Positions 27,214 through 37,517 of a stretch of 64,000 nucleotides of DNA are shown one piece after another. Under the pieces are notes generated by a model, which had not been told where the DNA came from, did not search any database, and was given only the letters and a program-made list of their open reading frames with translations. The translations under genes and the position numbers were made by a program. Position 1 is the first letter of the stretch, and the number at the start of each line of letters is the position of its first letter. This DNA comes from Paramoeba atlantica (Eukaryota; Discosea), in assembly GCA_977017575.1 (NCBI GenBank), contig CDRNVI010000048.1, positions 62,001 through 126,000 on the forward strand, read 5' to 3'.

Positions 27214-27638
27214 AGGTAGGAATCTTTGTGTATCAAATAGAGAAAATGTGAAGATAGAAGTAATTTCAATGGCACCATGAAATATAATATACTAGGGCAT
27301 GTTGCACAAATTTTACTTACATTGTTTATGCGAATATTTTTTTCTTCACATTTTGCTTAAACAAGTCTCACACTCGGACGCAAGTCATCAATTACGTAAT
27401 ATGATAGGATTGAAAAAATGATTTGAAGTTTACTTCAAAAGATGAAATGTTCACATGCTACACAAAAGAAATGCTTGCGTCGTCCACGAAATCTTTTTTT
27501 CATCCATCTCATAAGAACCCAGGAATCAGGAGGAGCGACGGAATAAAATTTCACTCTACATTGTAATTGCTAGATACTTTACTGGTAAATACCAACTGAC
27601 AACCCTGTGCATAATTGAAGTCCTTTTAATTACGAATT
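27214..27638. other. Intergenic spacer
   Basis: No gene seen. A plus-strand stretch between 27380 and 27560 is AT-rich and unstructured. Confidence 0.5.
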
Positions 27639-30600
27639 TTACCAGTTCCCATTTCCTGGAGGGAAATGGTGCTGGCCTGGATAATATTCTGGAGGAAATG
27701 GATAAGGTGGGTACGGAGGATATTGAGCTGTTCTCAGTGCCGTAAGTGCGGGATGAATAAACCGTGACCGATACCCATCAAAAGGAATCATTTCTGGGCC
27801 GACGAATTCCGGGGGTGGGTGAAAGGGTGGCGGCATCTCATGATGAAAATAACTATCCTCGAGATCTTTCCTTTGCACCCGCTTTTGGTTTTGAGAGAGA
27901 GACCCATTTTCGGAGGTAGCTTTCGTTTTTCTGGAATCTCGTGCTGTTCTAGCTGTAGTGCTTGATTTCTCTCCGTGCAAAACTTCCGCAGACGTTCGAT
28001 TAAAACTTTTCCTGCGTAGGTCACGGCGAGCTCCTTTGTCATTCTTTGTACGCGGTGATGGTGATTCTAAAGGTTTAGCCTCCAATGAAGAGTCTCGAAT
28101 CTGTACCTGATCAGATTTTGTCACGTGCGATTCTAGAGTGGGATTAATGGTGGTCTTTTTCGGCATCGCAGCATAATCCTGAGTCAGTATTTCGTTTTCA
28201 GGTGTTTTAGTCTCACTAAGTTTGCTTTCACCATTCTTTTCGGTTGCTTTTTCTACTGGAATAGTACTTGGCAACGATTCTTTTTTCGTTGGGATGGTTC
28301 CTACTACCACTTCTTTTTCAAGTGGAAAGGTTCTTGATACCGCTTCCTTTTCTACTGGAATGTTTGGTATCGCTTCTGTTTCTACCGGGATGCTACACGT
28401 TACCGCTTCTGTTTCTACTGGGATGTTTCTACTGGTACTTGGTGCAGCTTCCTCTTCTATTTTCTTGATTTGACCGTCAACACGTTCTTTTTCGACTTCA
28501 TCAAACATTCTTTCGACTTCTTTCATTGTAAGAACAGCATTCTGGTTCCCCATGACAGAAACTATATTAAAGCGTTCGCCAGAACCAGCAACCTCTGAGT
28601 CTGCTTTCTTTGCGCGTTCTTCGCGCTTTAATAGCTTCCAGGCCTCCTCCAGGGCAAGCGGGCATCGTTGTACAAGTTCAGGGTACATTGCAGCATATAA
28701 GCGATACATTTCTTCACGGCGTTCGCCAAATTCACGAAAGAATTTCCCCTTTCTGTCCTCCGAACTGTGATCTTGTCTCGGTGGTCGGCGAGCCAATTCA
28801 TCTTCACTGCTGCTTAAGTCACTCAGCCTGCCCGAGCGGGACACAGGGGGTGGCAAATGTTCAGCACAATATTGAAGCTGCGCACGGCGAAGTTTTTGAC
28901 GATTATGCAGGTCTGCAATGGCAAGCGAAAGTCTAAGGGATGCTGTGCCAAGTAGACATTTATTGTTTAAGGATGGAGTGCGGATGACCGTGAACTGATG
29001 TTTTGGTAGGCGTATGGTTGAGTTGTCTAAATGTTTCTCAGATTCATCTGATGTGGTCGTCTGTTTATCTAAAGATGCGGCTTTGCTGTCTATTCTCTGA
29101 ACCACCTTTGCGTTTGATGCCGCCTTACCTCCTTTTCGATCTTGCTCTTCAAGTTTTACTAGTTTCACGGACTGGCATTCTCCTTTTTTTGCTTTATTCA
29201 AGGAAGAAACAGGACGCGATTGAGGTACTTCTTTTGTCGTACAATCTTTCACCTTTTGAGGCGTTTCCCGTACAGCCGATGATTCATGCGAGGTGTCTGA
29301 AGCCTTCCAGTATTCTGAACGAATTCGCAGAACCTTTCTCCTAGAAATCAGACATTGCTTGGCAGCTACTCTCCAAGAGAATGCTCTTAATTCCTCTGAT
29401 TCAGCGTGCGTAAAAATTTTGCAAGTATTTTCTTCCTTGTTCGTGCTCTCTTTTAAAGCCTGCTCATGGCCTTCTTCTTTCGTCGTTGTAGACTCTTTCT
29501 TTTTTGTAGACCCTTCCTTTGTTGTTGATTCTTCCTTTGTTGTTGATTCTTCCTTTGTTGTTGATTCTCCCTTTGTTGTTGATTCTCCCTTTGCTGTTGA
29601 TTCTCCCTTTGCTGTTGATTCTTTTATAGCTTGTTCTATCGATTTTGGAGTTAAGCTGCTAAGATCTTTAGTCGCGCTGTCGCGGAGCCGAATAGCTCGA
29701 CGCTTTCTAGCAACGGAATCCACCATGTAGAAGACTCCAGGGGGTCGACGTCCTGTGTGTGAAAGAACAATTTCTCCTATGGTTTCGGTGACACCCCCAT
29801 CGTTAAAACAGGAAGTCGCAATGATCATGAGACCATCTCCCCACCAGGTGTTGCCACCGCCAGCGTGTAAGGCGCGAATCGCGAGCCTACGGAATAAGTC
29901 CCTTGTGGCCGTCATGGGGTCAAGCATTGCGCTGTGTTTCGAAATTTGCTGACTTTCGCTGTCTTGAAACAATTTTTCTGCTCCCACTCCTTTCGGAATT
30001 TGGCTTTCCCGGAGCAGGTCGGCCCAGGAAAATGGTGTGGAGAGGGGGTGTTTGCTGTAAAAGCTCGGATGCTCTATAAAGTATGGGATGTGATCTTGCC
30101 ATGACTTTCTTTTGCGCAAGCACTCTTCCCTCTTTTGATCGATTTTTGAAACATGAGTTCTCGACGTCCGAAAACTCGAAGCTCTGGACTTTCGCATCCT
30201 TTCCCGTGAACGATTTCGGTCCTGGCTGTGACCTGTTTTTCGTGCATTACGGATAGGTGAATATCTTCGGGGACTGCATCGTCTGTCGTACGATCTGGAG
30301 CGTAATCGTCGCTCCCTATCATGTGAACGCCTCCTCGGTCTGTGAGAGCTGACTCTATCGGATCTGCGGTGACATGGACTGATTGATCTGAAGCGCTTTC
30401 GTGTACGCATTTCTTTTCCGTGTCTAGACCTTGAGCGACCGCGACGCTCCGATTTGTGGCGACGGTAAGACCGCTCACGATCTCTTGAGCGCTCTCTTCT
30501 CCGGTGTGGAGTCGGTGACGCCGACCTCTTACGATACTTGTTTCTGCGACTCAGACATTCCTTTTCCGTATTTTGCCGTAAGATGTTATGTGTTACTTTC

Positions 30601-31208
30601 GACGAACTTGACGTCGTTTTAGTGTGAAGACGATTCTCTGATTTATGCACTGAAGTTTTCTTCCCTGGAGAACAGGTCTTTTTTGTCTTCATATCGGACA
30701 TACCGTTCCGGTTTGAGAACGAAGAGGACTGCTTCCGCGTCTCCGAAGGGGTTGATATTGGCTGGATCTCCTTGACAGGCTCTGGTCCGTCTTTTTCTGA
30801 GACCTTTTGAGTACTACCATGTGCGGCGTCTATAGAAATTTCTTTAGCAGCTGACCCTGCAGACACCCCCCCTTTGCTTTGTGCAGAATTCGATGAATCA
30901 GAAGTAGAATCCCGCACAGTGTTTCTCTTCGCCTCGATCCTATCAGTTTCGGGGACTGAGACAGGCTCGGGTGAGAGAATTAAAGATGGAAGATCGCTCG
31001 AAGGTATTTTGCTTGAGGACTCCGCGTAGGAAGCGGAAAATTCAGACAAATGAGAGCGATTTTCAAAAAGTACAGCAATACTGTCCGAAAAATTCATGTC
31101 TAATGAAGTTGCAGCATTTTTTTTCTCGGTGAGTACGGAGAGTGGCATAGCCTTTAATAATGCACTAGCTATACTGTCTATGACACCTGAGGGGGGTGCG
31201 TTTTCCAT
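27639..31208 (-). CDS. RS-rich protein with tandem peptide repeats
   Basis: From the first ATG (31208) the protein has 1189 residues. Residues about 215-345 form an RS domain (RERSRDRERSYRRHKSER, RRSHDRERRLRSRSYDRR), typical of SR and SR-related splicing proteins; no RRM domain is visible. A folded-looking part follows at about 360-520 (DHIPYFIEHPSFYSKHPLST, HAGGGNTWWGDGLMIIATSC). A 6-residue tandem repeat (ESTTKE, 18 bp in DNA, 29495-29625) comes next. A second repeat of about 12 residues with IPVETEA/IPVEKEA is near 28245-28450. The C-terminus is rich in Pro and Tyr (PPYPPYPFPPEYYPGQ). The composition argues for a nuclear RNA-processing scaffold, possibly in trans-splicing. I cannot assign a named family. 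Confidence 0.85.
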   Translation of the reverse strand: MENAPPSGVIDSIASALLKAMPLSVLTEKKNAATSLDMNFSDSIAVLFENRSHLSEFSASYAESSSKIPSSDLPSLILSPEPVSVPETDRIEAKRNTVRDSTSDSSNSAQSKGGVSAGSAAKEISIDAAHGSTQKVSEKDGPEPVKEIQPISTPSETRKQSSSFSNRNGMSDMKTKKTCSPGKKTSVHKSENRLHTKTTSSSSKVTHNILRQNTEKECLSRRNKYRKRSASPTPHRRRERSRDRERSYRRHKSERRGRSRSRHGKEMRTRKRFRSISPCHRRSDRVSSHRPRRRSHDRERRLRSRSYDRRCSPRRYSPIRNARKTGHSQDRNRSRERMRKSRASSFRTSRTHVSKIDQKREECLRKRKSWQDHIPYFIEHPSFYSKHPLSTPFSWADLLRESQIPKGVGAEKLFQDSESQQISKHSAMLDPMTATRDLFRRLAIRALHAGGGNTWWGDGLMIIATSCFNDGGVTETIGEIVLSHTGRRPPGVFYMVDSVARKRRAIRLRDSATKDLSSLTPKSIEQAIKESTAKGESTAKGESTTKGESTTKEESTTKEESTTKEGSTKKKESTTTKEEGHEQALKESTNKEENTCKIFTHAESEELRAFSWRVAAKQCLISRRKVLRIRSEYWKASDTSHESSAVRETPQKVKDCTTKEVPQSRPVSSLNKAKKGECQSVKLVKLEEQDRKGGKAASNAKVVQRIDSKAASLDKQTTTSDESEKHLDNSTIRLPKHQFTVIRTPSLNNKCLLGTASLRLSLAIADLHNRQKLRRAQLQYCAEHLPPPVSRSGRLSDLSSSEDELARRPPRQDHSSEDRKGKFFREFGERREEMYRLYAAMYPELVQRCPLALEEAWKLLKREERAKKADSEVAGSGERFNIVSVMGNQNAVLTMKEVERMFDEVEKERVDGQIKKIEEEAAPSTSRNIPVETEAVTCSIPVETEAIPNIPVEKEAVSRTFPLEKEVVVGTIPTKKESLPSTIPVEKATEKNGESKLSETKTPENEILTQDYAAMPKKTTINPTLESHVTKSDQVQIRDSSLEAKPLESPSPRTKNDKGARRDLRRKSFNRTSAEVLHGEKSSTTARTARDSRKTKATSENGSLSQNQKRVQRKDLEDSYFHHEMPPPFHPPPEFVGPEMIPFDGYRSRFIHPALTALRTAQYPPYPPYPFPPEYYPGQHHFPPGNGNW

Positions 31209-31902
31209 GGGCGTTAGCAAATATGAAAAATGTACTCAATCCTATTAAAATATATTTCAAAACTAATCGCGTGCGCAAGCAACCCTATTCACCACCCTGT
31301 GCCTAATGTAGTTTTCTTATGGTGTATGGTTCTTCGCGTGTCGATGCTATCAATAAACACTGTACAGTAACTATCGATTTGATGGTTCTCGTAGTCGTAA
31401 CATTGGTGTCATTTCAAAATGAAGATAAATCTGTTCGCCCTGCCAGAAAATTGACATTTCAGCTAAACTTTTGAGCTAAGAAAGACAAGTTAAACGTTTT
31501 ATCTAAATTTCGGCTAAAGTGTTGAGCTAAAAAATAGCTTTGATGGATAAAGGAAGGCAAAAAAGATTCCTGAGGGAGCGTCGATTGCTCCAACCCTTGC
31601 TAGGCCCAAATATCTCTGTAGATCTTGCCCTGTATGAAAAAACAAGGATACAGATAATTAAAACCGTAGTCTATGGTTAGTCATTTGTCTGGCACACGTT
31701 GTCCAGCAGGAAGCTTAAGCAAAACAAGTTGGACACCATGAGCATTCACGCAGGGCATGCGGAAATGGGCGCAGGGCAGTGGACTCATGGAACACAGGAA
31801 AAATCCGTAAATACAGTCCATGTGTAAAATGCGGATGAAATGAATAAGGCCGAAACTGTAAAAATTTGGTACGTTTAGTGTACAAGTGTAATTTGTAGTA
31901 GT
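31209..31902. other. Intergenic spacer with retroelement scrap
   Basis: Apart from the reverse-transcriptase scrap listed separately, there is a repeated tttgagctaa/gttgagctaa/ttcggctaaa motif near 31460-31530. A further plus-strand coding-like piece lies near 31740-31800 (containing SIHAGHAEMGAGQWTHGT). Confidence 0.5.
31543..31680 (+). mobile_element. Reverse-transcriptase C-terminal scrap, LINE-like
   Basis: A plus-strand stretch of 45 codons reads RERRLLQPLLGPNISVDLAL then RIQIIKTVVYG. It resembles the segment after the catalytic core in Jockey/L1-type LINE reverse transcriptases (R-L-L-x-P-L-L - - L-S - - K - - L-Y-K - - I-R-P-x-x-x-Y-G). It is only a fragment, on the strand opposite to the host genes, and nothing else of the element is recognisable around it. 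Confidence 0.5.
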
Positions 31903-33600
31903 CTATGGCACAACGGTTCGATTGCGGTGATTGGACGTGATTGAAAGTCCGACGGCAGGCGATAGTTGAATTTCAAGAGAGTTCCACGAAATACTTGAAA
32001 AGGCATAAACAATTAAAAGGGGATTCTGTGTTTCGTAATGCAATTGTACAGCAGGTACTTTATCAAATGTATAATGCAGAATAAATTCTTCCCATTTAGG
32101 TTTCATCGTGCACAAGCTTGAGTTTTCTTGCTCAATGGAGAACACTTTACAAGTAACCTCGACTTTTCGACAACCTTGACCCAGTAAATCATCAAAGGAT
32201 TGCGAAAATACTTTTCGGTAACTCCACTGATTATTGTGCATTTTCAGAAATCGGGTGCAGCCAGTCATCGCAGGAAGAGTATCAATATCTACGTAGAAAG
32301 TGGAATTTCTCGATTCTTCAGCTACTCCAGAATCGAAATTAGTGTCGATACTTTGTGTTCTACTTGCCTTTTGTGTACCTGCGAAGTCATACAGTTGCGA
32401 CATGGCCACTCCTCCCGGATAATTGTATCGACTCAATATGTGTGCGCATACATTCGCACCAATGCTACCGGAGAACAAACATAGCACCAGCAAGCTTTTT
32501 GCTTGGAAAAATATTCTTCCTGAAATTTTCGAACAAAACGCCTGGCTCAAATAGATAGATAGACTACTCCATAGCATTGGCAATACAGGGAACATGAAAC
32601 GAAGCTCCTTGTGTGGGAGTAGGCTGTAGAGAAAAACGAATGCGACCGCACAGCGTATGTGGAAACGTAATGTGGGGGTTGAAAACAGACTAAAAGGAAG
32701 AAGAAGAATGGCCCCTGACATTAACCGGGGAATAACACTAGTAAAATACCAATACCATGGGGATACACCCCACAGACCCGATTGATTAGCGTAGGTGTTA
32801 AATAAGAAAACGTAGAACTCTGCCCACATAGGAAACGGAGTTTTCCACAGGTAAGTGTCGAGAGGTACACAGAGAAGTAGGCATACAGCGCATGATTTCA
32901 CAGCAGTGTTTGCTATATGAGCAATAGAAAGCGATCCCCGAGCAAAATTATAAACCGAGTAGATTACGGCAAGGATCACTACATCACAACGGAAAACACA
33001 TGCGGTGAGACCATAAATGAAGAGGCCTTTGGATATGTTCCCTCGCAACATTTCTGCATACGCCAGAGAAGAACCAGCAAGTGCGAAAGTGTTCGCCAAC
33101 AAGCGTGAAGCATAAAAGACGAAATGAAACGACGCCATTTGCAGCAGAGTAAAGCACAGGGAGGGATATGGAGCAAGTGTAGGATGAGTGTCATCCAGTG
33201 CACGGCCGACGCGAGAAGTGCAGTATACTACCAGAAGTCCTAAGGCAGCTCGCACGACGTATTGCGCATGTAGCTTCACAGGAAGCTCGAAATTGTGCGA
33301 TGATTTGATAGCTTGAGCATAGAAAGGGTACAGGAGTTCGTATAGCCGCACGCAAGGAGCAGCCATTCCAGAGATAAGGGCAGGTCCCATAAAAGATCGA
33401 GGCACTACGCCTGGGTGGCTGTGGTGATCCCAGAGAGACAGGTCCTTAACGTAGAGGAAGTCATGAGTGGCCTGCATGTAGAACGACTCTTCAACCTTAG
33501 TGTAGGGACAGTACAAAACACTCAGTAGAACGCAAAAAGATAAAGTTGGTTGCAACAAAAATATACATTTATTTCCGGAACGTTTATCACAATTCATCAT
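31903..33600 (-). CDS. ALG12: ALG12-like alpha-1,6-mannosyltransferase (GT22)
   Basis: The 565-residue multi-pass membrane protein begins with CPYTKVEESFYMQATHDFLY, the signature of GT22 mannosyltransferases of the ALG12 type, followed by DHHSHPGVVPRSFMGP (family: YDHxxFPGVVPRTFxGP). The Asp/Glu residues of this first luminal loop form the active site in the family. At least eight hydrophobic segments follow, with LLPHKELRFMFPVLP near residue 330 matching the conserved HKExRFxxxxxP motif. ALG12 adds the eighth mannose to the lipid-linked N-glycan precursor in the ER lumen. The neighbours have other functions. The start is the ATG at 33600, with another ATG three bases later. Confidence 0.88.
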   Translation of the reverse strand: MMNCDKRSGNKCIFLLQPTLSFCVLLSVLYCPYTKVEESFYMQATHDFLYVKDLSLWDHHSHPGVVPRSFMGPALISGMAAPCVRLYELLYPFYAQAIKSSHNFELPVKLHAQYVVRAALGLLVVYCTSRVGRALDDTHPTLAPYPSLCFTLLQMASFHFVFYASRLLANTFALAGSSLAYAEMLRGNISKGLFIYGLTACVFRCDVVILAVIYSVYNFARGSLSIAHIANTAVKSCAVCLLLCVPLDTYLWKTPFPMWAEFYVFLFNTYANQSGLWGVSPWYWYFTSVIPRLMSGAILLLPFSLFSTPTLRFHIRCAVAFVFLYSLLPHKELRFMFPVLPMLWSSLSIYLSQAFCSKISGRIFFQAKSLLVLCLFSGSIGANVCAHILSRYNYPGGVAMSQLYDFAGTQKASRTQSIDTNFDSGVAEESRNSTFYVDIDTLPAMTGCTRFLKMHNNQWSYRKVFSQSFDDLLGQGCRKVEVTCKVFSIEQENSSLCTMKPKWEEFILHYTFDKVPAVQLHYETQNPLLIVYAFSSISWNSLEIQLSPAVGLSITSNHRNRTVVP

Positions 33601-33949
33601 TACAGCTGTGCGAATCAGTAAAAGTCAAGGAACAGCGCGACGTTGAAGGCATAGTGGGAACTTATCATTCCAAATCGGTAGAATATTTCTAAAAATCTAA
33701 AATGTTCTATCAATAAAATAGAAGTGGACATTCATGCCACTTCGGAGTACGTTGAATTTAGTTTTCAAAACGGTTTGAGTGCTCGTAAAAAACATGCTAT
33801 GCTGTCAGTGCTCCATAAAATTTTTATTGATGTAATAGTGGTAATATTACCAGTTAATTATTGCTAATAAAACAAGAGTGAGCCAAAGCTCTTGGATTAG
33901 CACAAATATCAAATTATGTGTTTTAACCCAAAATTGTCTAACCTTGATA
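33601..33949. other. AT-rich intergenic spacer
   Basis: No coding signal or repeat visible. Confidence 0.5.
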
Positions 33950-35896
33950 TCACCCTCCTTTAACTCCCTTCTTACCATTTTTCTCCCGTTTCCTTTTATT
34001 ATTCGCATTAGAAGCTTGTTTCACATGTGAATAGTTTGCAATTGTGTCGCCATTATTTTGTACTCGGTCTGTACTCATAGAGCTAGCGTATTGCATCAGG
34101 GGTAGATCGACACATTCTTCCTTGAATTTGGCTTCCCAAAGAGCAACTGCCTCTTCGTCACATGGGCCGAAGGAAGCACGCTCACGCCTCTGAATCAAGA
34201 GATCTTCCGTCGTTTGTACCTTTTTTAAGTAGTTTGAAAACATTTGAGATAATATTGGATTGCTTGTCTTCTTACAAATACGTTTCAGAGAAACGTGAAG
34301 TACAGCAAATGATTCAGGAAAACCAATGGAGAACGCATGCAGAGCGGTATGTTGAGTAATGCAATATAAGAGTTCATGTAACAAAGCCTGTTGTATAGAG
34401 CGTGACTTCAACTCCTGTTTGTTTAGCCGGATGGTATACTTGAGCCGCTTCGCACACACCTCATCCGTAGCCACCGCCTCAGAATTTTTAGATGAGCGCG
34501 AGAGTTGTGTATTCAATGCGGCCGATTGGAGCATGCGCAAAAAGTATGGCGCTAGAGGTACGTGAACGTTACATCTCGAAGACAAGCTTTGAAGAAGTTC
34601 AAACAGATGAAAATGTATCGGGAAAGTGCGCGAAGAAGTAAACACATCAAGTGTGCCAAGACAAATTTGTACGAGGGGGTATGCAAGCGGCCACAACTCC
34701 TTTTCCCCCGGATAATCGCTTACGGCGGTACCTATAGTGCGCGTCGATATCACCAACTGCCAGCTGTGCAGTCGGTGCAGAGGTGCCGTATCCCCTGCGT
34801 GAAGCAACGCGGCACGGAGATATAAAGCAAGCTGACGGACGTACACAAAAAGCGTCGCATACGCCATGCCTAGATCGATTCCATACGCAACCGAGAGGCC
34901 TTCAATCATGTCCGCAATGGCAGGAGCCGTGTCCTCGGCATACGAAGGTGCCACCGCCACGACAGCCAAAAACATGCCTTTAAATATACTCTCGCGCAGA
35001 GAAGCTCCAAGCCGACGCGCGCACGAATGTAGAAACAATCGAGCTGATTCCCGTGTAAAGCTGCTGGTCAGGTGGGTTGATAGTTTCAATGCCGCTCTTA
35101 GAAGCTTTTTCATTGGCTTCGGAAAAATGCCCACGTACTCCACACCGGTGTCGCCCAGGCAGTGAACCACTGTCGAGGCAATGTCCGTGTCAAACGCATC
35201 GGAGGAAACGATTGCTGCACAATTCGTTATAAAGGAGCGAATGGCAGGGGCAAGAGATGGGTAGTTGGAGTACGATTTAGGAAGCCCACCTGAGTTCGTT
35301 CTCCCTAAAACTTGATTACATGCTTGACAGAAATTCTCGGCAGTAAATTTGAGTGCCTTCACGAGAGAAACAACATCGGCGGCGTCCGTCACGGATTCAG
35401 AGCTGAGCAAAAGTACAATTTGATGAAACGCTTGCGAGGCCCTTCGGAGTGATGTCTGAGTGGGGGTCTTCACCGTGCCGGTGGGGGTTTCGTCAAGGGA
35501 TACGCCCAAGGAGTTGGATATTATCTCCGCAATACGTGCAGGGCTCCACTTTGTGGTCAGTTCGTCGATATGCTCCTCGTCCTTGTGTAACTCGTTCAGA
35601 TCATCATCTGAGAAAGTCTCTTCTGCACCCAATCCATCATCCCCAAACTCGAGAAGTCCCGGATCTTCCATTTTAAGGAAATCGGCGAACTCTTGATCCT
35701 CCTCCTTCAACTCATCAAGCTGCTGCATGTGTTTCTTTTCTTCGTCTTCCTGCTTAGCTTTGGCGCGCTCGACTTTCTTATCTTGTTTCGTTCGCATTTC
35801 CTTGACAACCGGTCGTATGCGACGTCGTTTGGAAATAACATCAGTCAGCTTCCGCTTAGCAAATTTCTTGAGAGATTTACTTTGCTTGCCAGCCAT
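33950..35896 (-). CDS. NOC2: Nucleolar complex protein 2 (NOC2)
   Basis: The first ATG (35896) gives 648 residues starting MAGKQSKSLKKFAKRKLTDV, a typical basic N-terminus for NOC2. Acidic DDGLGAEETFSDDDLNELHK near 90-110 follows. The central part has a long array of helices, including YVGIFPKPMKKLLRAALKLS (family: K-x-x-xx-L-K-x-x-Y-x-x-x-S). SWQLVISTRTIGTAVSDYPG and LAYPLVQICLGTL near 385-420 match the conserved block around W-x-x-x-x-x-L-x-x-W - - YPL-x-Q-I-x-x-G. The C-terminal HxxL and CxxxxF regions agree loosely. NOC2 pairs with NOC1/NOC3 during maturation and export of the large ribosomal subunit. A lysine-rich tail (KRKREKNGKKGVKGG) fits nucleolar localisation. Confidence 0.85.
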   Translation of the reverse strand: MAGKQSKSLKKFAKRKLTDVISKRRRIRPVVKEMRTKQDKKVERAKAKQEDEEKKHMQQLDELKEEDQEFADFLKMEDPGLLEFGDDGLGAEETFSDDDLNELHKDEEHIDELTTKWSPARIAEIISNSLGVSLDETPTGTVKTPTQTSLRRASQAFHQIVLLLSSESVTDAADVVSLVKALKFTAENFCQACNQVLGRTNSGGLPKSYSNYPSLAPAIRSFITNCAAIVSSDAFDTDIASTVVHCLGDTGVEYVGIFPKPMKKLLRAALKLSTHLTSSFTRESARLFLHSCARRLGASLRESIFKGMFLAVVAVAPSYAEDTAPAIADMIEGLSVAYGIDLGMAYATLFVYVRQLALYLRAALLHAGDTAPLHRLHSWQLVISTRTIGTAVSDYPGEKELWPLAYPLVQICLGTLDVFTSSRTFPIHFHLFELLQSLSSRCNVHVPLAPYFLRMLQSAALNTQLSRSSKNSEAVATDEVCAKRLKYTIRLNKQELKSRSIQQALLHELLYCITQHTALHAFSIGFPESFAVLHVSLKRICKKTSNPILSQMFSNYLKKVQTTEDLLIQRRERASFGPCDEEAVALWEAKFKEECVDLPLMQYASSMSTDRVQNNGDTIANYSHVKQASNANNKRKREKNGKKGVKGG

Positions 35897-36299
35897 GTTT
35901 AGCAAGAGTAGTATACTAGTGTGGATAGAAGCAAAATTTACGTACACGATAAAAAGCTCTACACGGTTGTTTTTCCATAATTTTCAAGCATTGTATCCTT
36001 CCCTAAAATCGCAAATGAACGAGGAACAAAATTTTACATACAGTCGTAGCAAGTTGATGTAAATCTTACCTTTCAAACGCATGCTATCAAGTTCAAAGTT
36101 TCTAGTTTACTTAATTATCGTTACACAAATAGCGTATTTTTCTTGTGTGACTTTTCTTTTAGGGGTACAAGTTTTAATTTCACCTGTAAATAAAAAACGC
36201 AACTACGAGGCCCAGAAACCGATTTCAGAAATAATATAACATTTCGTTCATCAGAAACCTTTGTTAACAGATTTTGCACTGGTAAAAGAACTGCGCGTT
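35897..36299. other. Intergenic spacer
   Basis: AT-rich without recognised features. Confidence 0.5.
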
Positions 36300-37517
36300 C
36301 TACGCCAAGTCCAATATCAGGCGATGGGGGTCTTCAATCAGGTTCTTGATCTTTACAAGAAACACGACTGCATCGCGCCCGTCTATTATGCGATGGTCAT
36401 AGGTCAGTGCGATAATCATAATAGGGCGCACCACAAGATTGCCTGTGGAATCGACCCACGGCTTTTTTTTCGTCGCATGCATCCCTAAAATTGCACTCTG
36501 CGGGGGATTAATGATGGGAGTTCCCATCCAACTTCCAAACACCCCTCCATTGGAGATGGTGAACGTCCCACCGGACATCTCCGCCATCGTGAGCTGTTTG
36601 TTCTTCGCCTTCTCCCCGTACTCCACAATTTTTTTCTCAATATCCGCAAAAGACATGTCCTGCACGTCACGCAGCACGGGAACCACTAAACCCGTCGGAG
36701 TAGCTACCGCGACGCTGATATCCACATAGTCATGATACGCAATATGCTGATCCTCCCATGCAGCGTTAATGATCGGCACCTCCTGCAGCGCGTGGGCCGA
36801 GGCCTTAGCGAACGCGGACATAAACCCGAGCTTCACCCCGTGCTTCTTTTGGAACGCCTCCTTGTAGGTCTCCCTCATTTGTATAAGCGCACTCATGTCG
36901 ATTTCATTAAATGTGGTGAGCATCGCGGCAGTATTCTGGCTCGCCTTCAGGCGGTCCGCAATACGCTGGCGCATCGGGGAGGTACGCACCCGACGTACTC
37001 GAGTATCCGTGCTCGAACACACTACTTCTGGGGCTCGAGACTTTGTGTCAGCAGCTTTAGGTGCTGGCTCTTTTTCTTTCGCTGTTGCAGGGGTTGTTGG
37101 GGTACTCTTCGTTGCGGGTTCCGAGGGTTTCGACTTCTCTGTTTGAGATAGAGCACCCGGTGAGGATGGTTTTTTGGAATCATTCGCTATTTCCCCTTTC
37201 TTCATGGTGGCTATCACATCCCCGACTTGAACGGTGACGCCTTCCTTGGCTTTCAGAGCGGTTAGCACACCTGTGGTGGGCGCTTTCACGGAGACTGCGA
37301 GCTTGTCAGATTCAATTTCACACACCTCATTGTCCTCGCGTAAGCTGTCCCCGACGCCCCGATTCCATCCCTTGATGATCCCCTCCGTAATGGACTCCGC
37401 AATGAAAGGGACTTTAATGTCTATGCAGTAAGATCGGCGTGGGCCATGCGAGTAAAGTCCTTTAATAGTCCACTGCGTCAGCGAACGACCAAACGGCAAG
37501 GTAAGACAACACTTCAT
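36300..37517 (-). CDS. DLST: 2-oxoglutarate dehydrogenase E2 (dihydrolipoyl succinyltransferase)
   Basis: This 405-residue protein starts with a mitochondrial-type presequence (MKCCLTLPFGRSLTQW). A lipoyl domain follows at about 30-105, with CEIESDKLAVSVKAP around the lipoylated lysine. A Pro/Ala/Lys-rich linker spans about 110-175, and the acyltransferase domain runs to the end. Diagnostic phrases are MRQRIADRLKASQNTAAMLT, FNEIDMSALIQMR, GGTFTISNGGVFGSWMGTP, INPPQSAILGMH and the catalytic DHRIIDGRDAV. The peripheral E3-binding domain is not visible, as in other eukaryotic DLST proteins. It works in the citric acid cycle in mitochondria, transferring succinyl from E1 to CoA. The start is the ATG at 37517. 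Confidence 0.95.
   Translation of the reverse strand: MKCCLTLPFGRSLTQWTIKGLYSHGPRRSYCIDIKVPFIAESITEGIIKGWNRGVGDSLREDNEVCEIESDKLAVSVKAPTTGVLTALKAKEGVTVQVGDVIATMKKGEIANDSKKPSSPGALSQTEKSKPSEPATKSTPTTPATAKEKEPAPKAADTKSRAPEVVCSSTDTRVRRVRTSPMRQRIADRLKASQNTAAMLTTFNEIDMSALIQMRETYKEAFQKKHGVKLGFMSAFAKASAHALQEVPIINAAWEDQHIAYHDYVDISVAVATPTGLVVPVLRDVQDMSFADIEKKIVEYGEKAKNKQLTMAEMSGGTFTISNGGVFGSWMGTPIINPPQSAILGMHATKKKPWVDSTGNLVVRPIMIIALTYDHRIIDGRDAVVFLVKIKNLIEDPHRLILDLA

Noticed and set aside
29495-29625. CRISPR-like array because of regular short repeats
   Set aside because: The repeats are an in-frame 18-bp peptide repeat inside the RS-rich protein, with no unique spacers.
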